Positions 17,997 to 27,792 are shown, numbered from the stretch's first letter. The stretch: DNA of 64,000 bases from Cyanobium sp. ATX 6A2 (GCF_024346355.1 NZ_JAGQCU010000017.1:1-64000); one strand, 5' to 3'. Translations and numbers: made by a program. The notes: generated from the sequence alone by a model not told the origin.

Positions 17997-19883
17997 TCAG
18001 GCCACCAGGGCGGCCTCCCTGGGCAGGGTGCTGCTGGCCAACAGGTCCTTGAGTTCGTCCCCCTCGATCACCTCCTTGTCGAGAATCTTCTGGGAGATCG
18101 TTTCCAGCAGCTCTCGGTTGTGCTGCAGGATCGACAGGGCGCGGTCGTGGGCGCGATCCACCAGGCCGCGCACCTCCTTGTCGATGGCCTGGGCCGTGGC
18201 GTCGCTGACCACCCGCCGGGGATTGCTGGGGCCACCCAGGAAGCGGCTGCCGCCCTGTTTGTCGTAGGCCAGGGGGCCAAGGGTCTCACTCATGCCATAG
18301 GTGCCCACCATCTGCTCGGCGATGTCGGTGGCGCGCTGCAGGTCGTTGGCGGCGCCGGTGGTGACTTCGCCGAACACCACTTCCTCGGCGCTGCGGCCGC
18401 CCAGCAGGGTGGTGATCTGACCCTCGAGGTCTTCCTTGGAGTTCAGGAAGCGCTCTTCGGTGGGCAGCTGAAGGGTGTAGCCCAGGGCGCTCATGCCCCG
18501 CGGCACGATTGAAATCTTGGCCACCTTGCTGCCCCCTGGCATCAGGTGACCCACGATCGCGTGGCCCACCTCGTGGTACGCCACCACCTTCTTCTCATCG
18601 GGTTGCAGCACCCGGCTCTTCTTCTCCAGGCCGGCCACCACGCGTTCGATGGCCTCGTTGAGGTCGCCCTGTTCCACAGCTGTGCGGTAACCGCGGGCGG
18701 CCAGCAGGGCCGCTTCGTTCACCAGGTTGGCCAGGTCGGCTCCGGCGAATCCGGCGGTGGCCTGGGCGATGCGATCGAGGTCCACCCCGTCGGCCAGCTT
18801 CACCTTCTTGGCGTAGATATCGAGGATGGTGCGGCGGCCCGAGAGGTCGGGGCGGTCGACCAGAACCTGGCGGTCGAAACGACCGGGGCGCAGCAGGGCG
18901 GCGTCGAGGGTTTCCGGCTGGTTGGTGGCCGCCAGCACGATCACCGGCTTCTCCTGGGAATTGAAGCCATCCATCTCGGTGAGCAGCTGGTTGAGGGTCT
19001 GCTCGCGCTCGTCGTTGCCGCCGACCACGCCCATCGAGCCGGAGCGGCTCTTGCCGATGGCATCGAGTTCGTCGATGAAGATGATGCAGGGAGCTTTCTT
19101 CTTGGCTTCCTCAAACAGATCGCGCACCCGGGCGGCGCCGGCGCCAACGAACAGCTCCACGAATTCGGAGCCGGAGATGATGAAGAAAGGTACCTCGGCC
19201 TCACCGGCCACAGCCTTGGAGAGCAGGGTTTTGCCGGTGCCCGGAGGGCCCACCAGCAGCACTCCCTTGGGGATGCGGGCGCCGATGGCGGCATACCGTT
19301 CGGGCTTCTTGAGGAAGTCGACGATCTCGGTGAGCTCGGTTTTGGCCTCATCCACTCCAGCCACATCGGCGAAGGTGACCCGTGATTCCTCATCGGGCAC
19401 ATACACCTTGGCTTTGCTTTTGGTGAAGCTGAGAGCTCCCTGGGCACCGCCACCCATGCCGCTGCGGCGGGCAAAGAACTGCAGCACCAGGATGAAGATC
19501 AGCGGCGGCACCACCCAGCTCAGCAGGGTGGTGAAGAAGTTGGGTTTCTGGGGTGGTGCGGCGGCAAATTCCACCCCGTGCTGCTCCAGCCGCTGGGGCA
19601 GATCCATGTCGAAGATCGGCGTGGTGGCCAGCACCGTGGGGGCTCCTTCGGCAGGAGGTTCCTTGAGCTCGTAGCGGATCTGGTCCTGGGTGATGAAGGC
19701 GCGACTCACCGTGTCGTCATTCACCTGATCGATGAACAGCGAATAGGGCACCCTCGGCACCTGCTGCATCGAGTTGTTGGGCAGGAAATTGCTGAACAGC
19801 AACAGCACGCCAATGCCGATCAGCACCAGGTTGATCAGACCGAAGCGGCGCGTCGGACGGTTGTCGTCCTGGCGGATGGGCAT
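17997..19883 (-). CDS. ftsH: ATP-dependent zinc metalloprotease FtsH
   Basis: A 628-residue membrane AAA protease that degrades damaged membrane proteins, including photosystem II D1 in cyanobacteria. Domains: membrane segment [16 protein letters not shown] (residues ~16-31), lumenal/periplasmic domain, second membrane helix near 120 ([17 protein letters not shown]), AAA module with Walker A GPPGTGKT, Walker [10 protein letters not shown] and the second region of homology, then the zinc site HEVGH. The N-terminus is of the thylakoid type, but which of the four cyanobacterial paralogues it is cannot be fixed here. ATG at 19883 chosen; the frame stays open upstream. Confidence 0.93.
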   Translation of the reverse strand: MPIRQDDNRPTRRFGLINLVLIGIGVLLLFSNFLPNNSMQQVPRVPYSLFIDQVNDDTVSRAFITQDQIRYELKEPPAEGAPTVLATTPIFDMDLPQRLEQHGVEFAAAPPQKPNFFTTLLSWVVPPLIFILVLQFFARRSGMGGGAQGALSFTKSKAKVYVPDEESRVTFADVAGVDEAKTELTEIVDFLKKPERYAAIGARIPKGVLLVGPPGTGKTLLSKAVAGEAEVPFFIISGSEFVELFVGAGAARVRDLFEEAKKKAPCIIFIDELDAIGKSRSGSMGVVGGNDEREQTLNQLLTEMDGFNSQEKPVIVLAATNQPETLDAALLRPGRFDRQVLVDRPDLSGRRTILDIYAKKVKLADGVDLDRIAQATAGFAGADLANLVNEAALLAARGYRTAVEQGDLNEAIERVVAGLEKKSRVLQPDEKKVVAYHEVGHAIVGHLMPGGSKVAKISIVPRGMSALGYTLQLPTEERFLNSKEDLEGQITTLLGGRSAEEVVFGEVTTGAANDLQRATDIAEQMVGTYGMSETLGPLAYDKQGGSRFLGGPSNPRRVVSDATAQAIDKEVRGLVDRAHDRALSILQHNRELLETISQKILDKEVIEGDELKDLLASSTLPREAALVA

Positions 19884-19983
19884 GGCGCTGACGGGTATCT
19901 CGCCCCAAACTAGGCGTGGGCGGCGGCGGCCGATCTGCCTCGGGGGTGGGAGAACCGAATCGTCATGCCCGAGCCCCAGGTCC

Positions 19984-20613
19984 ATGTGTGGTCGCTACTC
20001 ACTCACCAGCCGGCTGGATGCCCTGCTGCCCCGCCTGCGCGGACCCCTGCCGGAAGGCCTGGAGCACCATTACTCCCCCCGACCCCTGATCCGGCCCGGT
20101 GAGCCGCTGCTGATCCAGCGCCTGGAGCAAGGAAGCCCCCAGGTGGATCTGGCCCTGTGGGGGCTGCTGCCGGCCTGGGTGCGCGATCCGCGCGGGCTGG
20201 CGCGGCCGATCAACGCCCGCAGCGAAACGGTGGCGGAGAAACCCAGTTTCCGCGCTGCCTGGCGGCACCGGCGCTGCCTGATTCCGGCCGACGCCTTCTT
20301 GGAGAAGGGCTTTCGCATCGCCCGCCTGGACGCGGCGCCGTTCTGGCTCGCAGGGGTGTGGGAGCGCTGGCTGGGCGCAGACGGTGAGCAGCTGGACAGC
20401 TGCTGCGTGCTCACGACCGAGCCCAATGCCCTGATCGCTCCCATCCACGGGCGCATGCCGGTGGTGATCCCCGAGGCCGCCGAAGCCCCCTGGCTGGAGG
20501 CCGCCGACGGCGCCGGCCGGCGCCGGCTGCTGTCCCTGCTGGAGCCCTGGGACCCCGCCGGATGGCAGCGGCTGCCCCTAGACCAGCCACAGCTGGCGTT
20601 GCCGATGCCATGA
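19984..20613 (+). CDS. SRAP-domain protein (YedK/HMCES family)
   Basis: A 209-residue SOS-response-associated peptidase family protein. HMCES/YedK members crosslink covalently to abasic sites in single-stranded DNA through Cys2. The start MCGRYSL exposes that Cys after Met removal. The active-site Asn is in INARSETVAEKPSF, the Glu in the DAFLEKG segment (family form GYYEW) and the His in HGRMPVVI. Family members are often LexA-regulated; lexA is 3 kb away, but no GGTAC-type box is visible upstream. Divergent from ftsH; its stop overlaps the next start as ATGA. Confidence 0.88.
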   Translation: MCGRYSLTSRLDALLPRLRGPLPEGLEHHYSPRPLIRPGEPLLIQRLEQGSPQVDLALWGLLPAWVRDPRGLARPINARSETVAEKPSFRAAWRHRRCLIPADAFLEKGFRIARLDAAPFWLAGVWERWLGADGEQLDSCCVLTTEPNALIAPIHGRMPVVIPEAAEAPWLEAADGAGRRRLLSLLEPWDPAGWQRLPLDQPQLALPMP

Positions 20614-21092
20614 GCGAACGGGTGTGTGACTATCCGCGGCCACCGGCCCTGGTGGCCAGTGAGGAGCTGGTGCGGGTGGAGGCCCTGGGGCTGGTGCTGG
20701 CGGAGACCCGCCGCTCCCTGCGGGTGCTGGAGACCTTCCATCCCCCCACCTACTACCTGCCTCCCGAAGCCGTGCGTGCGGAGTTGCTGCAGCCCTGCGC
20801 CGGCGCCAGCTTCTGTGAGTGGAAGGGGGTGGCGCGCTACTTCGATGTGGTGCGCGATCCCGGCGGCCCCGGGGAGCGGCGCCTGCGCCGCGCCGTGTGG
20901 ACCTACCCCGAGCCCAGCGAGCCCTTCGCCGCGTTGGCCGGCTGGTTTGCCGTGTATCCCGCGCTGATGGAGGGTTGCTGGGTGGATGGGGAGCGGGTGA
21001 TCCCGCAGCCGGGTGGCTTTTACGGGGGCTGGATCACGACCCGGGTGGAGGGTCCCTTCAAGGGCGATCCGCACCATCCGGAGCTTGTATGA
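20610..21092 (+). CDS. DUF427 domain protein
   Basis: A 160-residue protein of the DUF427 beta-tent family. It has the typical FHPPTYYLPPEAV, SFCEWKGVARYFDV and VWTYPEPSEPFAALAGWFAVYP segments. Function unknown. It starts inside the stop of the SRAP gene (ATGA) and so is translationally coupled to it. The 3' end overlaps the convergent mscS-like gene by 35 bp. A longer in-frame start at 20562 inside the upstream gene is rejected because homologues begin near YPRPPAL. Confidence 0.82.
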   Translation: MSERVCDYPRPPALVASEELVRVEALGLVLAETRRSLRVLETFHPPTYYLPPEAVRAELLQPCAGASFCEWKGVARYFDVVRDPGGPGERRLRRAVWTYPEPSEPFAALAGWFAVYPALMEGCWVDGERVIPQPGGFYGGWITTRVEGPFKGDPHHPELV

Positions 21093-22122
21093 GGGTACGG
21101 GTGGGAAAGGGCATCGAAGCGCCCTGGGCCTCCACCACATCGCCGATGCGCAGCAGCAGGTTCTGCTGCAGGGCCCAGGCATCGACCACATCGCCGCTGT
21201 CGCCATGGCAGAGCAGACGCAGATCCAGGCTGGATTCGCCGTAGCCGGTGAAGTTCACGGCCTTGGCCTTGTCCTGGTCCACGGCGGGATGCTCGGCCAA
21301 CACCTGCTCCAGGTCGGCCACGATCGGGGGAATGCGCGCGCGATCGTTGTAAGTGAGGCCGAATTCAATCCAGATCCGCCGGTTGTCGGTTTCGGCAATA
21401 TTCACCACCGTGTTGGTGGTGAAGATGGTGGTGGGCACGAATACCGGCTGCCGCTCGAGGGAACGCAGGCGGGTGTAAAACCAGCTGATGTTCTCCACGG
21501 TGCCCATCAGGGTTTCGGAGGGGATTTCGATGAAGTCGCCCACCACGAAGGGGCGATTGATGTAGAGGCTGAGCCCGCTCAGGGAGTTGGACACGATGCC
21601 CTGGGCCCCGAAACCCAGCGCCGCCGCGCCGAAGCCCCCGGCCGTGATCAGCAGTGCCGCTGACACCCCCAGCAGCCGCAGCACCTCCAGCACCAGGATC
21701 ACCAGGGCGGCGATGCCGATCACCTTGGTGAGCACATCGAAGAGAAAGATCTGATCCTTCTCGTTCAGGGCCGGCAGCACGCGGGAGGCGTAGTCACGGG
21801 TGTTGGTTCTGATCTCCCGTTTCCAGCGCAGCAGCGTCCAGGTCACACCCAGCATCACCACCAGGTCGCGGATCTCGGCTCCGTTGCGCTCCAGGGCGAC
21901 CACGGAGGGGGAGAGCAGCGCTCCGACCCACCAGCCCAGGGCGCTCAACAGGATCGTGGCGCTGATGCTGCGGCGTGCCGCCACCAGCAGACCCCGGCCC
22001 AGGCCGCCGCGCTCCAGCCGCCGGGCCAGGAGGTTGATCACCACTAGGCTGAGCAGGCTCAGGGCCAGGCCGGTGAGCGGCATCTGCAGCTCCAGCGGCA
22101 AGCTGTTGGTGGGATCCGGCAT
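21058..22122 (-). CDS. Mechanosensitive ion channel, MscS family
   Basis: A 354-residue small-conductance channel protein. Membrane helices lie at about residues 13-33, 50-70, 84-100 and 130-150. The pore-lining helix is GGFGAAALGFGAQGIVSNSL, the Gly/Ala-packed TM3 of MscS. A beta domain follows (DFIEIPSETLMGTVENISWF, then FVPTTIFTTNTVVN). It should release solutes on hypo-osmotic shock and would fit with glucosylglycerol accumulation (stpA in this window). 64 bp downstream of ribD. Confidence 0.88.
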   Translation of the reverse strand: MPDPTNSLPLELQMPLTGLALSLLSLVVINLLARRLERGGLGRGLLVAARRSISATILLSALGWWVGALLSPSVVALERNGAEIRDLVVMLGVTWTLLRWKREIRTNTRDYASRVLPALNEKDQIFLFDVLTKVIGIAALVILVLEVLRLLGVSAALLITAGGFGAAALGFGAQGIVSNSLSGLSLYINRPFVVGDFIEIPSETLMGTVENISWFYTRLRSLERQPVFVPTTIFTTNTVVNIAETDNRRIWIEFGLTYNDRARIPPIVADLEQVLAEHPAVDQDKAKAVNFTGYGESSLDLRLLCHGDSGDVVDAWALQQNLLLRIGDVVEAQGASMPFPTRTLIQAPDGADRP

Positions 22123-22186
22123 GGGCTCCTGTCGGCTGGGTCGGTCGGTGCAGAACCAGGGTGCCGCAAGGGGAGGGTGGCCGGTG

Positions 22187-23320
22187 TCAGCGGTTCTCCA
22201 GCTGCCAGAGCAGATCGCTGCCCAGCAGTTGCGGTTCCCGGCTCCGCCAGGACGGCACCTGGCTCAGGTCAGTGAAACCCAGCTCCCCCACCGGTGTGCA
22301 GGCGGGAGTGCCACCCATCACTCGGGGGGCGATCACGGCGGCGATGCGCTGCACGGCGCCGTCGGCCAGGGCTGCGGCGGCCAGCGCTGGCCCGCATTCC
22401 CACAGCACCTGGTTGCAGCCCCGCTGCGCCAGGGCCACCAGCAGTGCCGCCGGCGTGCAGCTGGGCAACAGCAGCCGCTCCACCCCCCGCTCGTCGAGCT
22501 GGAACCGGGCTCTCGGCGGTGCCTCCACTCCGTGGGCCACCAGGGTGGGGGCGACCTCCTGGTCCCAGAGGCGGGCCTCGTTGGGCAGGTCCAGGCTCCG
22601 GCTGAGCACCACCCGCAGGGGCTCGGGTCGGCGCCGACCGCGGCTGGTGAGCAGGGGGTTGTCGGCGCGCACGGTGCCGCCACCCACGATCACGGCGTCG
22701 CAGCGGCTGCGCAGACCATGCACCCAGTGCCGCGCCGCCGGGCTGCTGATCCACTGGCTGGCCCCATTGCTGAGGGCGATCCGGCCATCGACACCCATGG
22801 CCCACTTGAGGATGCCCAAAGCCCGGCCACTGGCCAGGCGATGCAGGAAGGCCGCGTTCAGCTCCCGGGCCTCGGCCGCGCCCACCCCGCTGATCACCTC
22901 CACGCCGGCGGCCCGCAGTTCGGCGATGCCGCCGCCATTCACCTGAGGGTTGGGGTCGGCCATGGCGATCACCACCCGGCGGATGCCGGCGTTGATCACG
23001 GCGGTGCTGCAGGGCGGGGTGCGTCCGTGGTGGCAGCAGGGCTCCAGCGTCACCACCAGGGTGCCGCCCCCGGCCCGCTCGCCGGCCTGGGCCAGCGCCA
23101 TCGCCTCGGCGTGGGGCTCGCCGGCGCGGGCATGGAAGCCCTCGCCCACCAGAACGCCCTGGCGATCGAGCAGCACGGCTCCCACCAGGGGGTTGGGGCT
23201 GGTGCGTCCCGACGCCAGGGCCGCCAGCTGCAGGGCCCGCCGCATCCACGGCCGCCAGCGCGCGGCCTCCGCCTCAGGGCAAGGCGCATCGGCCGCGGGG
23301 TCAGGGGTGTCGGCTGTCAT
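22187..23320 (-). CDS. ribD: Bifunctional riboflavin biosynthesis protein RibD
   Basis: Deaminase/reductase of the pyrimidine intermediate in riboflavin synthesis. The 377-residue protein has an N-terminal deaminase (RTSPNPLVGAV, zinc motif HAEAMAL, and EPCCHHGRTPPC) and a C-terminal reductase (GILKWAMGVDGRIA, CDAVIVGGGTVRADNPLL, VLWECGPALAAAAL). Start ATG at 23320. The frame is open further upstream but homologues begin near the deaminase helix. Divergent from the AI-2E permease; the partner ribF lies at 33.7 kb. Confidence 0.93.
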   Translation of the reverse strand: MTADTPDPAADAPCPEAEAARWRPWMRRALQLAALASGRTSPNPLVGAVLLDRQGVLVGEGFHARAGEPHAEAMALAQAGERAGGGTLVVTLEPCCHHGRTPPCSTAVINAGIRRVVIAMADPNPQVNGGGIAELRAAGVEVISGVGAAEARELNAAFLHRLASGRALGILKWAMGVDGRIALSNGASQWISSPAARHWVHGLRSRCDAVIVGGGTVRADNPLLTSRGRRRPEPLRVVLSRSLDLPNEARLWDQEVAPTLVAHGVEAPPRARFQLDERGVERLLLPSCTPAALLVALAQRGCNQVLWECGPALAAAALADGAVQRIAAVIAPRVMGGTPACTPVGELGFTDLSQVPSWRSREPQLLGSDLLWQLENR

Positions 23321-23388
23321 GGTGACCAGCCTGACGCAACAGCGCCGCCCGTCCGGGGCAAGGTAGGGCCAACTCTGCAGCCGATTCC

Positions 23389-24423
23389 ATGGCCTCCAGG
23401 GAGGACTGGCGGCTCCCCTCCAATCCCCAGTTGCTGCGCTTTCTGCTGCTGGTGGCCAGTGGCTGGGCTGCCATGCAGGTGATCGCCACATTCCAGGTGG
23501 TGCTGCTCCTGTTCAGTGCCGCGGCGGTGCTGGCGATGTTGCTCAACGTGCCGGTGTGCTGGTTCAGTCGGGTGATGCCACGGCCAGCGGCCATCTCCCT
23601 CACCGTGATCGGTGGGCTGGGCGCCGGGCTGGCCCTGGCCTGGATGCTGGGCCTGCAGTTGGTGAATCAGGCAAGCCAGTTGCTGGCCCAGCTGGAGGCT
23701 GTGATTGCGGATCCGCAGCTCCCCTTCCGCGGCAGGCTCGGTGCCTACCTCGATCAGCTGGACCTGGAACGCATCATCGATCTGGTGCGCTCCAACTTCG
23801 ACACCGGCATCGGCTTGCTGGGGGGCGCCGTGGGCAACGTTCTCGGCGTGGTGGTCTTGGTGGTGCTCACCGTGTACATGCTTGTGGATGACGGGAGGTT
23901 GTGGCGGGCCCTGCTTCAGCTGCTGCCGCCGGCGCTGCGTGGCCGGCTGCACCGCAGCGTGCGCCGCAACGTGCTCGGCTTTCTGCGCGGCCAGATCACC
24001 CTCGTGGTGTTCCTCACCAGCACCAGCCTGCTGGCCTTCAGCCTGCTGGGGGTGAAATTCGCCCTGATCCTGGCCCTGGTGGTGGGGCTGCTCGATGCGA
24101 TTCCCGGGATCGGCGCCACGCTCGGGGTGATCACCATCAGCGTGGTGGTGCTGGCCACCCAGGGGTACGGCGTGGCCCTGGCCGTGGTGGCGGTGTCGGT
24201 GCTGCTGCAGCAGATTCAGGACAACGTGCTCCAGCCCCGGGTGATGGGTCGCGTGCTCTCGATTCCACCCCTGGTGCTGTTTCTGGCCCTGTTCCTCGGG
24301 GAACGGGTGGCCGGCCTGCTGGGGATCCTGCTGGCGGTGCCGGTGGCGGGAATGGTGATCAACTGGGAGCGCGACCGCTGGAGCGGCGACCGGCGGGTTT
24401 CGGGCCCCAGTGAGTTGCCCTGA
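23389..24423 (+). CDS. AI-2E family transporter (PerM-like permease)
   Basis: A 344-residue polytopic protein with about eight membrane segments. It has the family centre SLLGVKFALILALVVGLLDA followed by IPGIGATLG, and the C-terminal QDNVLQPRVMGR. Despite the family name, many members are not autoinducer exporters; in cyanobacteria the substrate is unknown, and Na+/H+ or small-molecule export has been proposed for relatives. Stands alone between ribD (divergent) and the DUF3122 gene (convergent, about 30 bp apart). Confidence 0.85.
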   Translation: MASREDWRLPSNPQLLRFLLLVASGWAAMQVIATFQVVLLLFSAAAVLAMLLNVPVCWFSRVMPRPAAISLTVIGGLGAGLALAWMLGLQLVNQASQLLAQLEAVIADPQLPFRGRLGAYLDQLDLERIIDLVRSNFDTGIGLLGGAVGNVLGVVVLVVLTVYMLVDDGRLWRALLQLLPPALRGRLHRSVRRNVLGFLRGQITLVVFLTSTSLLAFSLLGVKFALILALVVGLLDAIPGIGATLGVITISVVVLATQGYGVALAVVAVSVLLQQIQDNVLQPRVMGRVLSIPPLVLFLALFLGERVAGLLGILLAVPVAGMVINWERDRWSGDRRVSGPSELP

Positions 24424-24454
24424 AGCCAGTGGTTGAGCTGTTCACCCCAGCTGC

Positions 24455-24955
24455 TCAGCCGTTCACCAGGGAACGCCATTCGGCCACCACGAACGGGGGC
24501 ACCGGCAGCTCCGTGAACACCCCTGGAAGGAACAGCCGCAGGGGCCGGTTCTGGCTGAGCTCGGCGATCAGGGGGGAGAGGTCGAATTCGGCCGCGGCGG
24601 AGCGGCCGTCGGCGGCCAGCTGGGGATTGGCGAGGGTGAGGTCGGCGAGCTGCCAGTGGCGCCGACCGCTCCGCACCGCCAGGGCGGTGGGATGGTCGAG
24701 CCTCACCTTGCCGGGATAGCCCACGATGCGCAGCTTCAGCGCCCCCCCCGGCGGCCCCTCCCGGTAGGCCACCAGCTGCCAGCTCTGGTAGTCGAGGTCG
24801 CGCAGGCTCTCGAGGCTGCGCAGCACCGGCCTGCCCTGTTCGTCGCTGTGGGCATGGAGCTGGGCGGCGGCGGGTGCCGCCGCCAGGGCCAGGCCGGCCA
24901 GCAGGCACACCAGGCAGAGGGTGGCGCTCAGGGCCGCACGCAGGAGCAGGGGCAT
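24455..24955 (-). CDS. DUF3122 protein, exported
   Basis: A 166-residue protein with a signal peptide (LLRAALSATLCLVCLLAGLA, then AAAPAAAQ as probable cleavage region) and a single domain matching cyanobacterial DUF3122. Landmarks are LRDLDYQSWQLVAYREG, LRIVGYPG and LPVPPFVVAEWRSL. Function unknown; probably periplasmic or lumenal. The ATG at 24955 is preferred over an earlier one that would overlap the GH116 gene; the two then lie 5 bp apart and look co-transcribed. Confidence 0.8.
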   Translation of the reverse strand: MPLLLRAALSATLCLVCLLAGLALAAAPAAAQLHAHSDEQGRPVLRSLESLRDLDYQSWQLVAYREGPPGGALKLRIVGYPGKVRLDHPTALAVRSGRRHWQLADLTLANPQLAADGRSAAAEFDLSPLIAELSQNRPLRLFLPGVFTELPVPPFVVAEWRSLVNG

Positions 24956-24960
24956 GGGGC

Positions 24961-27504
24961 TCAGGGGTCGGCGCTGAGGGCCGGTTGGGCGGCGCATGGC
25001 TGTCGCTCAGCACCCGGAATCACCTGCCAGTTGGTGTGGGTGGCCCACAGGGCCCAGATCGCCATCGCTCGTAAGTAGTGGCAGGCGCGGAAGGTGTGGG
25101 CGGCCGTGATCGCTTCGGGGGTGCGGAACTGCAGCCCGCCGCTGTACACCTGCTCCACCACGGCGCCGGTGATCGCCAGGGCGGTGCTGGTATCGCCCAT
25201 CAGCCGGTAGTAGGCGGCCAGGCCGAAGTTGATGCCGGTCCACACCTCCAGGGGGTGGGTGCCGTTGGGATCGAGGGGGGTGCCGTCGCGGCGCAGACCG
25301 TTGGCCACCCCCAGCCGGCCGCCCTCGAAGCGCTCGAAGCAGGCCTCACGGATGGCGTTCAGGGCCGAGCGGGCGCGGGTGTCGTCCACCACCGGTGGCA
25401 ATCCCAGCAGGCGGGCGTAGAAGTCGCCGCAGAGCTGGTCGGCCATCACCACGGGCGTGTCGCTGTCGGCGTCGATGGCGTAGTACTCGCCGTTCCAGAG
25501 CAGGCGGTCGAAGTTGGCGCGGCTCTGCTCCAGCCAGTGGCTGAACTGCCGCTGCTCGCTGGAGGTATCCAGCCCCAGCTCCAGCTGCAGCCGCTGGCCC
25601 ATGGCCAGGGCCGCCTCCAGGGCTGCGATCCAGAGGGCACCGCAGTAGGCGCTTACCCCCTGCAGCGGCCAGTCGTCGAAGGTCTGGTCCGGGGCCCCGC
25701 CGTTGTCGGGGAGGCCGTCGTCGTTGGCGTCGAAGGTCTTCAGGTAGCGCAGGGCCTGCACCGCCGCCGGCCAGCAGTCGGCCAGGAAACGCAGGTCCTC
25801 GCCGTCGGGGGCGCGGCACACGCTGCGCCACACCTGCAGCACAAAGTCGCTGGCCAGGTCCTTCCAGAGGTTGCAGTCCTGGTAGGCGGTGTAGTTGCTG
25901 GCATCCCAGGGCCGCTCGTTGGGGGCGCCGAGGTCGTGGGGGGTGGCGCCGGCCAGCTTGCGTGGCGCCTCCACCCGGCCCCGGCCCTGGGTGAAATACC
26001 AGCCGATCGGCCGCAGTGTGGCATCGGCGGCGGGGATGGCGCGGGCGAAGCTGCGCAGCACGCTGCGATCCAGCTCCGGCCACAGCTGCAGCAGGGCGAA
26101 GGAGCCGTAGAGCCGCACGTCGAGGCTTTCATACCAGGCGTAGTCGAAGCACTCGAGCACCCCGAAGCGACCCACCGGATCCTCCTGGCTGGCCGCAGTC
26201 CAGAGGGTGCCGCCGCTGGCCAGGTCGTAAAGCTCGTTGAACAGGGCCATGCGGATCGGCTCCGGCAGGTCGGTGCGCTCCAGCACCGGTTGCTGCCAGG
26301 CCACGATCCGGCCGTGCCAGTCGCGCCAGTCGCGCAGCGCCTCGGCGGCGATGGCGGCGGCGTTGTCGCCGCCGGCACCGAAGACATCGGTGTAGCGGCG
26401 CAGCGCCCGGCTGCCCGTGGCGAAGGCCGTGACCGGCAGATCCCAGCTGATCACAATTGGGATCTCGATCGCCTGGCCGGGTTCGAGGCGCAGCCGCACC
26501 GCCAGGGCGGCGCTGGCGGGGTCGTGCTCCTGGCTGTGGCGGTCGTTGTTGCTGTCAGGGATGGAACCGTCCCGGCTGAACGGCTGCCACAGCTCAGCCC
26601 CGCTGCCGGCCGGGTCCCAGCGGCTGCAGCGCAGGATCTGCAGGCCGGGATGGCGCTCCTCCAGGCCGGCGTCGGTGGCGATGCACCACTGGCCCTGGCC
26701 CTCGGCGACCGGTGCGCTGCGCTCCCCCTCCAGCAGCACCCCCTTGAGGCCCGGTTCGTCCAGCCAGCGGTTGCGCTGGCCGGCGCTGCGGCCGATGGCC
26801 GGCACGTAGCTGTGCTCGGGGCTGCCGTCGTCGCGGAACGTGACGGCTGCTGTGGGGTCGGTGTTGGTGAACCAGCCGCAGGTGTTGCGCCAGCTCAGCA
26901 GCAGCGAGAGCTCCAGCGGCTTGCGGGTGGGATTGCGCAGGGTCCACACGAACACCGCCAGCGGGTAGCTGCTGCGCCGGTAGTCGCCCGGGAGAACCGG
27001 GCTGAAGGCCTCGCAGCTCAGCTCGGCGTTGAACACCCCCGTGTAGTGGCTGGCGCTGAGGGGGTAGCGGGCGCTGTAGGTGCCGGTGCTGCGCTCGGCG
27101 CTGCTGGCCGGATACCAGCTCCAGGCCTCCAGAGGCGGGCCGGCTTCGGGGCGGGAGGCATCCCGCTCGGGCTGCACCGCCAGGGCGTGGGCCTGCGCCT
27201 GCTGGCCGTCGCTCTCGAACAGGGCGAACTGGCAGTCGGGGAGGGTGCCGAACCAGTGCTCGCCGCCGTCCAGGTGCCAGAGGTTGAAGCTGCCGTCGGG
27301 GGCGCGGCCGATGCAGCCGGCCCCCAGGCCCCCGAGGGGCATGCCGTGGTTGGGGCCGTCGTCGAGGTTGCTGGCGTAGCGCACCGTGTAGGGCTGCTCC
27401 CAGCCCATCCCGAGGGGCCGCTGCCAGCTGGCGGCAGGCGCCTGCCAGCCCCTGCGGCCGCCGCTCAGCAGGGAGGTGAGCGCGGGAATGCCGAGGCGCG
27501 CCAT
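24961..27504 (-). CDS. GH116 family beta-glycosidase (GBA2-like)
   Basis: An 847-residue non-lysosomal-glucosylceramidase-like protein. The N-terminal beta domain starts GMPLGGLGAGCIGRAPDGSF. The C-terminal (alpha/alpha)6 barrel has the nucleophile region FGVLECFDYAWYESLDVRLY and the acid/base region DQTFDDWPLQGVSAYCGALW, matching the catalytic Glu and Asp of family GH116. No signal peptide is obvious, so it is likely cytosolic or peripherally membrane-bound. Possible substrates are glucosylated lipids, glucosylglycerol-type compounds or xylo/gluco-oligosaccharides; not decidable here. It lies in a minus-strand trio with an 80-residue protein and DUF3122. Confidence 0.88.
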   Translation of the reverse strand: MARLGIPALTSLLSGGRRGWQAPAASWQRPLGMGWEQPYTVRYASNLDDGPNHGMPLGGLGAGCIGRAPDGSFNLWHLDGGEHWFGTLPDCQFALFESDGQQAQAHALAVQPERDASRPEAGPPLEAWSWYPASSAERSTGTYSARYPLSASHYTGVFNAELSCEAFSPVLPGDYRRSSYPLAVFVWTLRNPTRKPLELSLLLSWRNTCGWFTNTDPTAAVTFRDDGSPEHSYVPAIGRSAGQRNRWLDEPGLKGVLLEGERSAPVAEGQGQWCIATDAGLEERHPGLQILRCSRWDPAGSGAELWQPFSRDGSIPDSNNDRHSQEHDPASAALAVRLRLEPGQAIEIPIVISWDLPVTAFATGSRALRRYTDVFGAGGDNAAAIAAEALRDWRDWHGRIVAWQQPVLERTDLPEPIRMALFNELYDLASGGTLWTAASQEDPVGRFGVLECFDYAWYESLDVRLYGSFALLQLWPELDRSVLRSFARAIPAADATLRPIGWYFTQGRGRVEAPRKLAGATPHDLGAPNERPWDASNYTAYQDCNLWKDLASDFVLQVWRSVCRAPDGEDLRFLADCWPAAVQALRYLKTFDANDDGLPDNGGAPDQTFDDWPLQGVSAYCGALWIAALEAALAMGQRLQLELGLDTSSEQRQFSHWLEQSRANFDRLLWNGEYYAIDADSDTPVVMADQLCGDFYARLLGLPPVVDDTRARSALNAIREACFERFEGGRLGVANGLRRDGTPLDPNGTHPLEVWTGINFGLAAYYRLMGDTSTALAITGAVVEQVYSGGLQFRTPEAITAAHTFRACHYLRAMAIWALWATHTNWQVIPGAERQPCAAQPALSADP

Positions 27505-27549
27505 GGGCAGGACGACGGAGGGGCCGGCTTGGGAAGTGCGCCCAGCTTG

Positions 27550-27792
27550 TCAGAGCTGCCCTGAGGCCTCCTGATCGATCAGGGCATCGAGGGTGGCGGC
27601 GGTGCGCACCAGGGCCTGGTAGTGCTGCACCAGCCTTCGGTTGCGCTCCAGCCAGCTGGCCGGATCAGCGCCGCCGCCAGCGCCCAGGCCAGCGGCCGGG
27701 CCGTGGCCGTCGCCGTCGAGCAGCTCCAGGCTGTCCTGCTGCTGCAGCAGGGCGAGCACCAGTTCGTGCAGGCGCTGGCGGCGATCGCTCAT
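27550..27792 (-). CDS. Small conserved-type hypothetical protein
   Basis: An 80-residue protein, not recognised. It is mostly helical and Leu/Gln-rich (RQRLHELVLALLQQQDSLEL), with a Gly-rich hinge in the middle and a second helix (WLERNRRLVQHYQALVRTAA). The paired helices suggest a small helical bundle. It precedes the GH116 gene by 45 bp on the same strand and is divergent from cobL. ATG at 27792. Confidence 0.55.
   Translation of the reverse strand: MSDRRQRLHELVLALLQQQDSLELLDGDGHGPAAGLGAGGGADPASWLERNRRLVQHYQALVRTAATLDALIDQEASGQL

Noticed and set aside
25078-27564. 828-residue open frame antisense to GH116
   Set aside because: Composition typical of an antisense shadow; the minus-strand protein carries intact GH116 catalytic motifs.
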